Source of the DNA: JBCCQH01 sp039024435
GTDB taxonomy: Bacteria > Bacteroidota > Bacteroidia > J057 > JADKCL01
DNA: 64,000 bases
Direction of reading: 5' to 3'
NCBI GenBank assembly: GCA_039024435.1
Contig: JBCCQH010000007.1
Span: forward strand, 38,194 to 102,193
Shown piece by piece: positions 7,862 to 16,601 of the stretch. Each line of letters begins with the position of its first letter. Positions within the stretch are counted from its first letter, which is position 1. A program made the translations under genes and the position numbers. The notes below the pieces were generated by a model. That model was not told where the DNA came from. It was given only the letters and a program-made list of their open reading frames with translations, and did not search any database.

Positions 7862-9778
7862 TTACTCGACCACGAGCTTCTTTGTCCAGCTTTCGCCGAG
7901 CTGGGCGTCGGTGATGCGGACCACGTACACGCCGGCGGGCAGTACGTCCACGCGGAAGCGGAACGCATTTTCGGCGAGTTGTTCTTGTCCTTGCAGGGTA
8001 ACTCGGTTGCCGAGCAGGTCAAAGACTTGCAGTTCTGCGCTCGGACTCACCAGCATTTCGCCGCGCACTGTGACGCTACCCTGCGCAGGGTTGGGATAGA
8101 GCTCAAAGCCGGGCTTGGGCGTTTCGATGCCCACCACCAAGCCGTCGACCGTGATTTCATTGACCGTGTTGATCGGCGGATTGTAGATCGTGGTGGTTTG
8201 GCAGCCTTGCATGGGCCAGCGCACCACCACCGAATCCACGACCGCATTTTGCGCCAGGCCAAACATGCGCAGGAACGGAGCTTGTCCACCCCAATGCCCC
8301 AAACCGGCCTGGATTTCATTCATCTGGGCCACCCCGCCGCTGTAAACCTGGATCCGCGCTCCGATGGCATCGGCATTGCAGGTTGGGGGAGGGAGCAGGT
8401 CAAACCCGATCCAATTGTTTTGATTGCCGATTTCATTGCGCCAGATCCGCACTTGCGTCCCATCATCGCGGTCGTTGAAAACCAGATCAAAATCGCCATC
8501 TAGGTCGTAGTCGACCGACTCGATGGAGTGCGGCTTGTAGTTCATCAACTGCAATTGCGGGGTTTGATCGAGGAAGAAGTGAGCGCTGTCCTGGATGTAA
8601 AAGTATACGCGGTCCAGGCTCGGCACGTACTCGGTCTCAGTCACGACGAGGTCGGTCAGCATATTGTTGTCGATGTCGATCCAGGTCGCGTCCATATTGC
8701 CCATGTGGGGGGATTGCGGATTTTGCCGGACCAGGCGGTTGAGTTCCCAGGTCAATTGATAATTGTTGGCCGGACCACTGTTGACCGCAATCGTACTGCG
8801 GCCTTCGGTGGCCTCTAAACCGCCGTGGACAAGCGAATGGAAGACGTCCATGTCACCATCGTTGTCAAAATCGTAGGGATAAGCCCCCCATTGGCACAGG
8901 TCCCGAGCGATGCCCTGATTGGTATCGCCTTGCATGAACTGGGCGTTGTAATTGACCGAACTGGCGACATTTTGGAAGGCACCCCCGTTGAGGTTGCGCC
9001 AGAGCGCCCCACCGCTGCGGCAGTAGGGCGACGTCATGATGTCCTGGTAGCAGTCATTGTCCCAGTCGGTCACCGAAGCGCCGTATTCGGGATCCAACCA
9101 GGTATTCAGGTCGAAAGGGGAGGGGCGGTCGGTAAAGGTGCCATCGCCATTGCCGATCATGAGGTGATCGCGGCGGAAATCATTGTTCGGATGATCGTCG
9201 GAAAAGGTAGCCACCCATACATCCAGGTTCCCGTCCAAGTTGTAATCGAGGAAGGACAGCCCGGCGATGGAAATGAAGCCCAGGCTCTCAAAACCATTGT
9301 TGGCGACGTGGGTGAACCTTCCGGTCCCATCGTTGAGCATCACACTGGAGCGGTCATTGGGAAAATTGACTGCGGTCGGATCCCAGTGCCAAATGCCGGA
9401 AACGAGATCTGCATCCCCGTCGTTGTCTACGTCGGCGAGGCACACGATCTCGCTGCGCCGGGTGGAATCGGGATAGTCCTGGTGGACATTGACGCCGGAG
9501 GAATCGGTCCAGTCGATGAAGACGCGGGCTTGGGGATCAGAAGTGGTCGAGTCTTGGGTATTCAGCCAGACATTGATCATGTCGCGCTGATTGACCGTGC
9601 GGACGGTCACGATATCGGGGTACTGGTCGCCGTTGATGTCCACTACGTTCAGGCGCAGGGCCGCGGGAGTGGTACTCAGCCCCACCTGGCCAGTGACATC
9701 GGTAAACCAGGAGGGATTTTGCCCGAAGAGGGGAAAAGCAAGCAAGGACAAGAGAACGAATGGTAAAATTTGTTTCAT
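7862..9778 (-). CDS. secreted FG-GAP/VCBS repeat protein with ASPIC/UnbV domain and T9SS tail
   Basis: Exported protein of about 638 residues related to the CRTAC1/ASPIC family. The signal peptide MKQILPFVLLSLLAFPLFG fixes the start at 9778 rather than 9811. At least seven calcium-loop repeats are visible (DINGDQYPD, DVDNDGDAD, DYNLDGNLD, DWDNDCYQD, DFDNDGDMD, DIDNNMLTD, DYDLDGDFD), forming a beta-propeller. After them the ASPIC/UnbV pattern appears (VRWPMQGCQTTTIYNPPINT). The C-terminus LYPNPAQGSVTV...KKLVVE is a T9SS type A sorting domain. It probably binds calcium and carbohydrate or protein at the cell surface. Monocistronic. Confidence 0.9.
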   Translation of the reverse strand: MKQILPFVLLSLLAFPLFGQNPSWFTDVTGQVGLSTTPAALRLNVVDINGDQYPDIVTVRTVNQRDMINVWLNTQDSTTSDPQARVFIDWTDSSGVNVHQDYPDSTRRSEIVCLADVDNDGDADLVSGIWHWDPTAVNFPNDRSSVMLNDGTGRFTHVANNGFESLGFISIAGLSFLDYNLDGNLDVWVATFSDDHPNNDFRRDHLMIGNGDGTFTDRPSPFDLNTWLDPEYGASVTDWDNDCYQDIMTSPYCRSGGALWRNLNGGAFQNVASSVNYNAQFMQGDTNQGIARDLCQWGAYPYDFDNDGDMDVFHSLVHGGLEATEGRSTIAVNSGPANNYQLTWELNRLVRQNPQSPHMGNMDATWIDIDNNMLTDLVVTETEYVPSLDRVYFYIQDSAHFFLDQTPQLQLMNYKPHSIESVDYDLDGDFDLVFNDRDDGTQVRIWRNEIGNQNNWIGFDLLPPPTCNADAIGARIQVYSGGVAQMNEIQAGLGHWGGQAPFLRMFGLAQNAVVDSVVVRWPMQGCQTTTIYNPPINTVNEITVDGLVVGIETPKPGFELYPNPAQGSVTVRGEMLVSPSAELQVFDLLGNRVTLQGQEQLAENAFRFRVDVLPAGVYVVRITDAQLGESWTKKLVVE

Positions 9779-9939
9779 TAGGTTGAACTTCGATTCGATA
9801 GATACTATCAAGATAGTTGTTTTCCGCCAATTTGCTTGTCGGAATGGCGATCAAAACACACGGTATGTTAAGGCGAAGCGGCGGGCTACGCAAATGAAAT
9901 TTAGGCGTTGGATTGCAGAGTTTGGGGGACTTTGCTGGA

Positions 9940-10491
9940 TTACAGGGTCGGGAGAATCTGTTGGCGGTAGTCCACAAATGCCTGCTCGACGATCAGGCGT
10001 GCGGTTGCGGCATCCTGGAATTCCTCGACGACCACCGTCTTGTTTTCCAGCTTTTTGTAGTCCTCAAAGAAGTTCCGGATCTCCCGGATGAAATGGTCCG
10101 CGAGTTCGGAGATATCGTTGATGTATTCGATGCTCATGTCATTTTGGGCCACGGCGATGATTTTATCGTCCATTTCGCCTTGGTCGAGCATGCGCATTGC
10201 ACCGATGACTTTGGCCGGGACGATGCACATCGGGATGACGGTGATCTGCGAGAGGACGAGGATGTCGAGCGGGTCTTTGTCTTCGCAATAGGTCTGAGGA
10301 ATGAAGCCGTAGTTGGCCGGGTAATACATGGACGAATACAGAACCCGGTCGAGTCTCAGCAGGCCACTTTCTTTGTCCAGTTCGTATTTGGCGCGGGTCT
10401 TACTGGGAATCTCGATGATGGCGTTGACGACATTGGGCGTAGTCTCTCCCGGGGAGACTGCATGCCAGGGATTGGTGGAATACTGTTGCAT
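9940..10491 (-). CDS. ppa: inorganic pyrophosphatase, family I
   Basis: Hydrolyses pyrophosphate and so drives biosynthetic reactions; cytoplasmic, Mg-dependent. About 183 residues from MQQYSTNPWHAVSPG. The frame extends 41 residues further upstream (to 10614) without family resemblance, so I start at 10491. Family signatures are EIPSKTRAKYELDK, YPANYGFIPQT and the metal-binding EDKDPLDILVL. The divergent membrane-protein gene begins about 200 bases upstream. Confidence 0.93.
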   Translation of the reverse strand: MQQYSTNPWHAVSPGETTPNVVNAIIEIPSKTRAKYELDKESGLLRLDRVLYSSMYYPANYGFIPQTYCEDKDPLDILVLSQITVIPMCIVPAKVIGAMRMLDQGEMDDKIIAVAQNDMSIEYINDISELADHFIREIRNFFEDYKKLENKTVVVEEFQDAATARLIVEQAFVDYRQQILPTL

Positions 10492-10672
10492 GGAAAAGGT
10501 GGATCGATTGTCCAAGTGGGACATAAGGTTGCACTGTGGGGTTTGACCGGCGATATCGCAGGATGCAAGGTAAACACCATTCCGGGCCGTAATGTTGGAA
10601 ATAAAAGTGCGCATCTTTTCCGGGGGCGACGGTTTTCCTCGACGCTCCGGCGTTCCGTTGACCGGGTTTGCC

Positions 10673-10680
10673 TAAATTTG
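10673..10680 (+). promoter_or_regulatory. -7 promoter element TAAATTTG
   Basis: Exact TAnnTTTG match ending eight bases before the ATG at 10689. It shows that the apparent in-frame extension to 10668 is not translated. Confidence 0.5.
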
Positions 10681-10688
10681 CGTCCAAC

Positions 10689-11117
10689 ATGGAAGAACAG
10701 CGTCTGCGGTACGAACGCGCCTACCAAAAAGGCAAAAAAGAGATGCGGAATCTGGGAATTTTCCTGGTGATCCTCAACTTCAGCATATTGATTGCCGAGT
10801 TGATTTTCTGGCGGTCGTATTCGACTTTGATCATTGAGATTGTGGTTGCCCTGGCCAGTACTGCGCTGGTGGTAGCCGGAATCGTGGGGCGTTCGGTGCG
10901 CTGGAGCATGTTCATTGCCCTTTTCCTGGCCAGTATGTACGCGTTTTATCTGGCCGGGGTGCGCATGGCCGCCGCCGCTCAACCCGAGTTCAATCTGAAA
11001 CTGGTGTTCTCGGTCGGAACGGCCCTGGCGCTGTTGGTGAGTTGTTTGTACCTGGGCTACTCACCCGAAATCGGAATTTATCTCCGGAAAATTCGCAAAA
11101 TCGATCCCAGCGAGTAA
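10689..11117 (+). CDS. small integral membrane protein of unknown function
   Basis: 142 residues, not recognised. A charged N-terminus (RLRYERAYQKGKKEM) is followed by four hydrophobic segments at roughly residues 20-40, 45-65, 72-92 and 102-124, then a basic tail IYLRKIRKIDPSE. Both termini are therefore predicted to be cytoplasmic. It stands alone with its own promoter and a hairpin terminator, between divergent ppa and a convergent protease gene, so context gives no function. Confidence 0.7.
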   Translation: MEEQRLRYERAYQKGKKEMRNLGIFLVILNFSILIAELIFWRSYSTLIIEIVVALASTALVVAGIVGRSVRWSMFIALFLASMYAFYLAGVRMAAAAQPEFNLKLVFSVGTALALLVSCLYLGYSPEIGIYLRKIRKIDPSE

Positions 11118-11137
11118 TTCTTTCTTGCCCAAAAGAA

Positions 11138-11161
11138 AGGAGCGACCTCCCGGCCGCTCCT
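11138..11161. terminator. hairpin between convergent genes
   Basis: A 7-bp stem (AGGAGCG with CGCTCCT) and a GC-rich 10-base loop follow the membrane protein gene and precede the end of the convergent M43 protease gene. No long T tract is present, so the call is tentative. Confidence 0.45.
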
Positions 11162-11193
11162 GCACAACGTTGGTCGTGTTGATGAGTTGAAAA

Positions 11194-13311
11194 TCAGTAT
11201 TTAGAGACTTTTTTTGTGGCGAGGATTCCGTCGGCTTTCACTTGGACGAAATAGACACCCGCAGGCTGATCTACGAGGTCCAGGATGAGGCGCTGACCAG
11301 TGTAGTTTTTCTCCGCGTGCTGGTGGACGGCGACCCCGATGGGATTGAACACCACCACTTCCAAGTCGGAAATGCTACCGGTGGCGATCTCCAGATTGAA
11401 GCGGCCGGCCGTCGGATTCGGAAACAGCCGGACATTTGCCCTCAACAATTCCGATTCCAGGTCCACGGTACCGTCGACATTGATGTTGTCGATGTACAGG
11501 TTGTTTTCGTAATCGGTGACGTTCCGGAAGCGGAACTGTACACTGCTTTGGAAGGCGTAAGCGGGCAGATTCAGGGTTTCCCGCCGCCAATCGCCGAGTC
11601 CCGCCGGGGTAAACGGTGTGGTTTGGAAGAATGGGGTCGTGGTGGTGAGGGCCTGATCAAATTTTTCCCACTCCTTGACCCAAGTGCTGCCGCAGTCGGT
11701 GGAGACCCAGACCTGCAGGGTATCCGAGAACAGGCTTTGGGAGTACAGGACGTAAGCCAGGTCCCAACTCACCGAGGGATTTGCCGTGTTGCTGAAATCA
11801 AATACCGGCGTGACCAAATCATCTCGCTCACCGGGCGCATTGTAGTCGTAATTGTTGACCCAGGCGCTGCGGGAACTGTTGTACCCGACGGTATTGCTGC
11901 GTTCCCAGGTGAAATTGTTGTCCGGATTCACGATGGTCCAACCAGTGGGCGGGAAGTTACCATTTTCAAACGTCTCGATGAAGGGAATCGACTGCCCTCC
12001 GGCAGAAGTCGTCGTAAAGGTTCCGGTGGAAGAATCGTTGCTCGCATCGCCGTCGGTGTTCCCGTTGGGGTTCGAGGTAAAAACCGTAATCGTATGGTTG
12101 CCCGGGCCGATGGTTTGGGTGGGCAGGGTGACATTGACGCTGCCGAAGGAAGCGAGGCTCCCGGTCCAGGTAAAGGTCGTGATGGCGCCCCCGTCGATCT
12201 GGATGTTGAAGGTAACCGAGGTCAGGGTATTTGAGCCGAAATTCGTGAGGGTGACGATGGGCGTGATGCTGCCGGTGCAGGAAGTACCCGTCGGCGCGAC
12301 GATGGCGCTCACCCCAGCGTCATCCGGGACTTGGCTGACCGGGACGCAACCCTGGGAGTTCTGGATGGCGGAGCGGCTACCATTGAGGACGGCGGTCATG
12401 CGGTCTTTTTGCCCGGTGGTGAACATGTTCATGCAGCCATCGTCGGTGTAGTCCATGTAATTCATGTACATGACGCCCGGGCTCGTTCCCTGGCAGTTGT
12501 CGGTCCGGGGGAAGGAGGGACAGTTGTAGTTCGGACCCGCCTGGTTGGGGGTATCGCCGACCTGGTCGGAGCCGCTGCAGGCCCCGTTGTCGTCCCCCCA
12601 GATGTGGCGCAGGTTGAGCCAGTGGCCGACTTCGTGGGTGGTGGTCCGGCCTTGGTTGAAGGGCGCTTGCACCACGCCGGTCCGCCCAAAGTAGCGGTAG
12701 CCGATTACGACACCATCGGTAGCGGCGGGTTGGCCCGGGAACTGCGCATAACCGAGCAGACCAAAGCCGAGGTTGCACACCCAGATGTTCAAATAATCGT
12801 TGCGGGGCCAAGCGTCGGAGCCGCCAGAACTGCTGAATTTGACATTGTCATTGGTGCTGAAGGAGTTGACCGTGGTTTGGACGCGCAAGATGCCATCGGT
12901 AGCGTTGCCATTGGGGTCGCGGCGGGCCAGACAAAACTCGATCTCGGAGTCGGCGGCGACGCTGGACCAGACACCGGGCGTAGAGGAGGCGTCCGCGTTC
13001 AGGCGGCGAAAGTCCTCGTTGAGGACATCGATTTGAGATTGGATCTGGGCGTTGGAGATGTTTTGCTGGGTGGTGCGGTAGACCACGTGGACGACGGTGG
13101 GGATGGTGATGACCGCGCCGCTGCGGTTCTCGCCGCCGTGCTCCCGGATCCAATGGGCGATGCGACTATCTTCTTTGGCCATGCGATGGGCCGCTTCGGG
13201 ATCATTTTGCACGAGGTGTTGGTGGTGGTCCATCGTACCGCAGGTGCGTTGCGCCGGTGCTGCCGGCACGGTGATGACCAGTCCGATAATAATGAGTAGG
13301 AGTTTTTTCAT
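11194..13311 (-). CDS. secreted M43 (pappalysin-type) zinc metalloprotease with T9SS tail
   Basis: Extracellular protease of about 705 residues. The signal peptide MKKLLLIIIGLVITVPAAPAQ sets the start at 13311. The catalytic zinc site is TTHEVGHWLNLRHIWGD (HExxHxxxxxH), with the Met-turn in GVMYMNYMDYTDD, the M43 cytophagalysin arrangement. Residues 330-430 resemble a CARDB-like beta domain. Residues 450-620 form a jelly-roll-like domain (IETFENGNFPPTGW...). The C-terminus LFPNPTAGRFNLEI...KKVSKY is a T9SS type A sorting signal. The role is probably nutrient protein degradation. Monocistronic. Confidence 0.92.
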   Translation of the reverse strand: MKKLLLIIIGLVITVPAAPAQRTCGTMDHHQHLVQNDPEAAHRMAKEDSRIAHWIREHGGENRSGAVITIPTVVHVVYRTTQQNISNAQIQSQIDVLNEDFRRLNADASSTPGVWSSVAADSEIEFCLARRDPNGNATDGILRVQTTVNSFSTNDNVKFSSSGGSDAWPRNDYLNIWVCNLGFGLLGYAQFPGQPAATDGVVIGYRYFGRTGVVQAPFNQGRTTTHEVGHWLNLRHIWGDDNGACSGSDQVGDTPNQAGPNYNCPSFPRTDNCQGTSPGVMYMNYMDYTDDGCMNMFTTGQKDRMTAVLNGSRSAIQNSQGCVPVSQVPDDAGVSAIVAPTGTSCTGSITPIVTLTNFGSNTLTSVTFNIQIDGGAITTFTWTGSLASFGSVNVTLPTQTIGPGNHTITVFTSNPNGNTDGDASNDSSTGTFTTTSAGGQSIPFIETFENGNFPPTGWTIVNPDNNFTWERSNTVGYNSSRSAWVNNYDYNAPGERDDLVTPVFDFSNTANPSVSWDLAYVLYSQSLFSDTLQVWVSTDCGSTWVKEWEKFDQALTTTTPFFQTTPFTPAGLGDWRRETLNLPAYAFQSSVQFRFRNVTDYENNLYIDNINVDGTVDLESELLRANVRLFPNPTAGRFNLEIATGSISDLEVVVFNPIGVAVHQHAEKNYTGQRLILDLVDQPAGVYFVQVKADGILATKKVSKY

Positions 13312-13691
13312 ACTGACTTTCTGATTGCTTACCCTTGAATACAAATGCACGGGGGCTTGCCCCCAACTATTTCAACTTAATCGATAAAGTTCTCAAATCA
13401 AATCGGCAATGAAAAGTGGATGCCGGGTAAAATGGCATATCGGCGGTAAAAAATCCGGGAACGTCCGTAAGTGGCCGGGTAGGTAAGTGAATCGGTCAAC
13501 AAACGTTCCACCGCGGGCGGTGCGCCTGAGATACACTTTCATCGAGCAAAATTTTGATGTACGCAGCGCCAGAGGAATCTTCCTGAACTACGACAACTGA
13601 TGCCAAGCGGTCGCCCGCCCCGCAATCACAAACCGAAAGGTGGATTCCGGCAACTTTGCTATCTTTAGCTACGCCTTTAATCAGCTTGAAG
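13312..13691. other. gene-free divergent intergenic region
   Basis: 380 bases between the M43 protease and the DUF262 gene. A minus-strand frame at 13496-13978 overlaps the DUF262 coding region and has no family signature, so I do not call it. Near the right end lies TATCTTTA at 13660-13667, one mismatch from TAnnTTTG, 24 bases before the DUF262 ATG. Confidence 0.5.
13660..13667 (+). promoter_or_regulatory. probable -7 element of the DUF262 gene
   Basis: TATCTTTA differs from TAnnTTTG at one base. It is 24 bases upstream of the ATG at 13692, the same spacing seen for the S46, surE and glycosyltransferase genes in this window. Confidence 0.4.
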
Positions 13692-15485
13692 ATGGACAAC
13701 TCACCGGGAACCCAGTCAATCAAGAAATTGGTCGAGGAGATTGACGCCAAAAACATTGTGCTCCCGGATTTCCAGCGCGATTTTGTCTGGGATAAAGGAA
13801 AGTCACTCGAACTATTTGATTCTCTGGCGCGGGACGTATTCATTGGTACGATCATTTTTGGCGTTCCCAGTTTTGACATTGCGATTCGGGAAATCGACAA
13901 CCGGCCCCGGAAGCAGCGGGGAAAGCGCCGTCGTCCCCTCAAACGGCGTACATTTTCCGCCAAACAAGTCAATACCAAGGTAAAAGTGGACCAGTTCCGC
14001 TTGATTTTGGACGGTCAGCAGCGCATCACCTCGCTCTATCGCGCACTGAAAGGCGGAGATGAAATCTATTTTGTCATGGCCGGGGACGATGACCTCACGC
14101 CGGAAATCCTCAATAAGCCCATCAATGAGCGCTCACTGGAAGAGTTGTTGTACGCCTTTTCCAGCAAAGAAGATCCCGTGCGGATATCGATTCTCCTTAG
14201 CGATAGCTGGAAGATCATTCAGGGGGAAATTCAGCGGGAACGGGACAAAATCCGCTTGCTCAAAGCTTCCGCTTTTTACGAAGGGCGCGGCGAACTGAAT
14301 GAGGCACAGGAGGAAATCATTGAGAACCAATTCCTGATCGGACTCGAACGCCTGGAAGATCTCATCAAAGGGGAAAAGCTGCTGTCGTATTATCTACTGG
14401 ATACCACCGAACAAAAATTTGCTTTGTTTTTTGAGCGGAGCAACAGCCTCGGCATCCGGTTGAGCTTCATCGACATCCTCACTGCGAAGCTGTATGCAGG
14501 CTTCAAGCTCCGCGACAAAAAGGATGACTACAATAAGAACTCCAAGTGGAAACTGAACGTACAGGTGATCGTTCGCTCAATTTCCTACATCGTCAGCCAC
14601 GGGAAAAACGTCGAGCAGTCATTTATCCTCAAAGAGCTGGAACCCAAACATTTCAACGAACATTGGGATGACCTGACCGGACTTTACACCAAGACGCTGG
14701 ATTGGCTGGAAAACAACCACTTGATCGTTTCTCAAGCCTGGCTGCCTTACGAGAACCTGCTGATTGCCCTGATTTTGTTTCTGCGCAAGATTCCGAGCCA
14801 GGATTTCAGCCAGATCTCCGAACGGCAGAGCAAAGTGCTCAAATACTGGTATTGGGCGGCGGCATTTTCTCAGCGCTACTCGCGGGCGACCGGGACGATG
14901 ATTCTGGAAGATGGCCCGACGCTGGAACGCATCGCTACGGAGGAGGGGTACATCAATCGATCCTGGGTGAATTCGCTGCGGCCCCTGGTGAGCACCGAAG
15001 AAGATGTCCTCAATGTGGTCGGAAAAAGCTCGATCTACATCGGGATCATAAACCTGATCAACTTTGCCGCCCAAGGGCTGCTGGATTGGAGCAACAGCGA
15101 CAAGTTGCATTCCGGCCAGAAACTGGAGGAGCACCACATATTTCCCCGCAAGTACCTGAAAGACCAATACCCCGAAGGCTCGGGTGAGCGCGAATACATC
15201 AATTCGGTGGCGAACAAGGCCCTCATTCCCAAAATCACCAACATCAAAATCAGCGACAAAAAGCCCTCGGAATACCTGAACGCCATCAAAGACAAGAAAA
15301 ATCCCAAATTGGCGGATGCTTTGCGGAGCCACCAGATATTTGAGGTTGAGAAGTTACTGCAAGGCAACTTTGACCAGGAGTACTTTGATTTTTTGATGCA
15401 CCGCTCGATTCTGATCATGGCCCTGATCAAGCAGTACGTATTTGACCTGAAGCAAGATTTGTTTCCTGGGGTCAATGGCCATTAG
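13692..15485 (+). CDS. DUF262-HNH protein, GmrSD-like putative modification-dependent nuclease
   Basis: 597 residues. The N-terminus has the DUF262 (ParB/sulfiredoxin-like, GmrS) pattern: VLPDFQRDFVWDKGK, then LILDGQQRITSLYRAL, whose DGQQR motif is used for NTP binding or hydrolysis in GmrSD. A long helical middle follows. Near residue 480 comes an HNH-type motif, LEEHHIFPRKYL, with NSVANKALIPKITN after it, as in DUF1524/GmrD nucleases. The fusion resembles type IV restriction enzymes such as GmrSD and BrxU that cut modified phage DNA. No BREX, methylase or other defence gene is adjacent. The MDNSPGTQ start is chosen over 13656 because the promoter lies between them. Confidence 0.82.
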   Translation: MDNSPGTQSIKKLVEEIDAKNIVLPDFQRDFVWDKGKSLELFDSLARDVFIGTIIFGVPSFDIAIREIDNRPRKQRGKRRRPLKRRTFSAKQVNTKVKVDQFRLILDGQQRITSLYRALKGGDEIYFVMAGDDDLTPEILNKPINERSLEELLYAFSSKEDPVRISILLSDSWKIIQGEIQRERDKIRLLKASAFYEGRGELNEAQEEIIENQFLIGLERLEDLIKGEKLLSYYLLDTTEQKFALFFERSNSLGIRLSFIDILTAKLYAGFKLRDKKDDYNKNSKWKLNVQVIVRSISYIVSHGKNVEQSFILKELEPKHFNEHWDDLTGLYTKTLDWLENNHLIVSQAWLPYENLLIALILFLRKIPSQDFSQISERQSKVLKYWYWAAAFSQRYSRATGTMILEDGPTLERIATEEGYINRSWVNSLRPLVSTEEDVLNVVGKSSIYIGIINLINFAAQGLLDWSNSDKLHSGQKLEEHHIFPRKYLKDQYPEGSGEREYINSVANKALIPKITNIKISDKKPSEYLNAIKDKKNPKLADALRSHQIFEVEKLLQGNFDQEYFDFLMHRSILIMALIKQYVFDLKQDLFPGVNGH

Positions 15486-15598
15486 TCCGAAAAAAACTAA
15501 GTTGATACCGCATACGGGCCGCAGGAACGAGGCAACTTTGCGGTCCGATTTTACGTTTAAAGGATATAAAACTGTAATCGAAAATAGGTTAAACTAAA

Positions 15599-16273
15599 AT
15601 GTTAGGATTTTTCATTATCCCCATCGTATTCATGCTCATTGGCATGGTGGTGAGTTCACGGCTAAAATCACGCATGGCGAAATACTCGCAGATGCAATTG
15701 CGCAGCGGCCTTTCTGGCCGGGAAGTAGCGGAAAAAATGTTGCGTGACCACGGCATTCACGACGTTGAAATCGTCTCGACCGGTGGCTTTTTGACCGATC
15801 ACTACAATCCGATGAAAAAAACGGTAAATCTCAGCGAAGGGGTTTACAATGCCCGTTCAGTTGCGGCCGCTGCGGTAGCCGCCCACGAAGTGGGCCACGC
15901 GGTGCAGCATGCCGCCGCCTACACGCCCGTCATGTGGCGCAGTGCTTTGGTTCCCCTCGCTAAGATGGGCGGTTGGATCGCCAATATTGCGATCATGGTC
16001 GGTTTGTACATGTTGAGCTCGAATCCCACGATCCTGTGGATCGGAGTGATCGGGTACGCTGCAACCACCTTGTTTTCGGTGGTGACCCTGCCCGTAGAGT
16101 TCGATGCGACCCGCCGCGGCCTCAAGTGGTTGACCAATGCGGGCATTACCTACGGTGAAGAACACGAAGCCGCCAAAGACGGCTTGCGTTGGGCGGCCCT
16201 GACCTACGTGGTCGCGGCCCTGGCGAGCATTGCCCAGTTGCTCTGGCTGATTTTGCTGGCTTCCCGCGACTGA
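15599..16273 (+). CDS. YugP-type membrane zinc metallopeptidase
   Basis: 224-residue integral membrane protease (Peptidase_Zn_2/YugP family). An N-terminal anchor (GFFIIPIVFMLIGMVV) is followed by the cytoplasmic or periplasmic catalytic site AAHEVGHAVQHAAAY (HExxH plus a downstream His). Two or three hydrophobic segments lie near residues 125-160 and 200-222. The family motif SGREVAEKMLRDHGI is present, and length is usual. Native substrates are unknown; such proteins are linked to membrane quality control. It ends at a strong terminator. Confidence 0.9.
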   Translation: MLGFFIIPIVFMLIGMVVSSRLKSRMAKYSQMQLRSGLSGREVAEKMLRDHGIHDVEIVSTGGFLTDHYNPMKKTVNLSEGVYNARSVAAAAVAAHEVGHAVQHAAAYTPVMWRSALVPLAKMGGWIANIAIMVGLYMLSSNPTILWIGVIGYAATTLFSVVTLPVEFDATRRGLKWLTNAGITYGEEHEAAKDGLRWAALTYVVAALASIAQLLWLILLASRD

Positions 16274-16291
16274 TCGCACCTGCAAACGATC

Positions 16292-16333
16292 AAAAGCCCT
16301 CCTCCAGTGCATAGGCACTGGCGGAGGGCTTTT
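16292..16333 (+). terminator. Rho-independent terminator of the YugP gene
   Basis: A long stem pairs AAAAGCCCTCC and CCAGTGC with GCACTGG and GGAGGGCTTTT, with one unpaired base on each side and the 4-base loop ATAG. The right arm runs into TTTTAT. Very stable. Confidence 0.85.
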
Positions 16334-16495
16334 ATTGGGGTCGGCAAGTCAGAAAGAGGGTGTATTTCCGGCAATTTCGGGAATGCTGAGGGGTGATGGC
16401 GGCGCCATTGCCCAGCGTTGATTTCGACCGGCAAGGCGGGAAATTGCTCCTCTGCGGCCGCCCGCAAAAACACTTGGCCGTCGGATAAAAATCAG

Positions 16496-16532
16496 CGGGC
16501 GTTGTTTTGACCTTGGATCAAAACAACGCCCG
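16496..16532 (-). terminator. Rho-independent terminator of the giant surface protein gene
   Basis: A 15-bp perfect stem (16496-16510 with 16518-16532) and 7-base loop lie about 70 bases past the stop codon at 16602. On the minus strand the hairpin is followed by CTGATTTTTATCC. The rest of 16274-16601 shows no gene. Confidence 0.8.
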
Positions 16533-16601
16533 TTCACTCGTTGGGTCGGCACCTCGGAAACAAATCAAAAGCTCAGATGGCCGCCCTTGCAACTTCCGCG
16601 C

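Noticed and set aside
13496..13978. Minus-strand 160-residue frame upstream of and overlapping the DUF262 gene
   Set aside because: No recognisable motif, overlaps real coding sequence and its predicted promoter.
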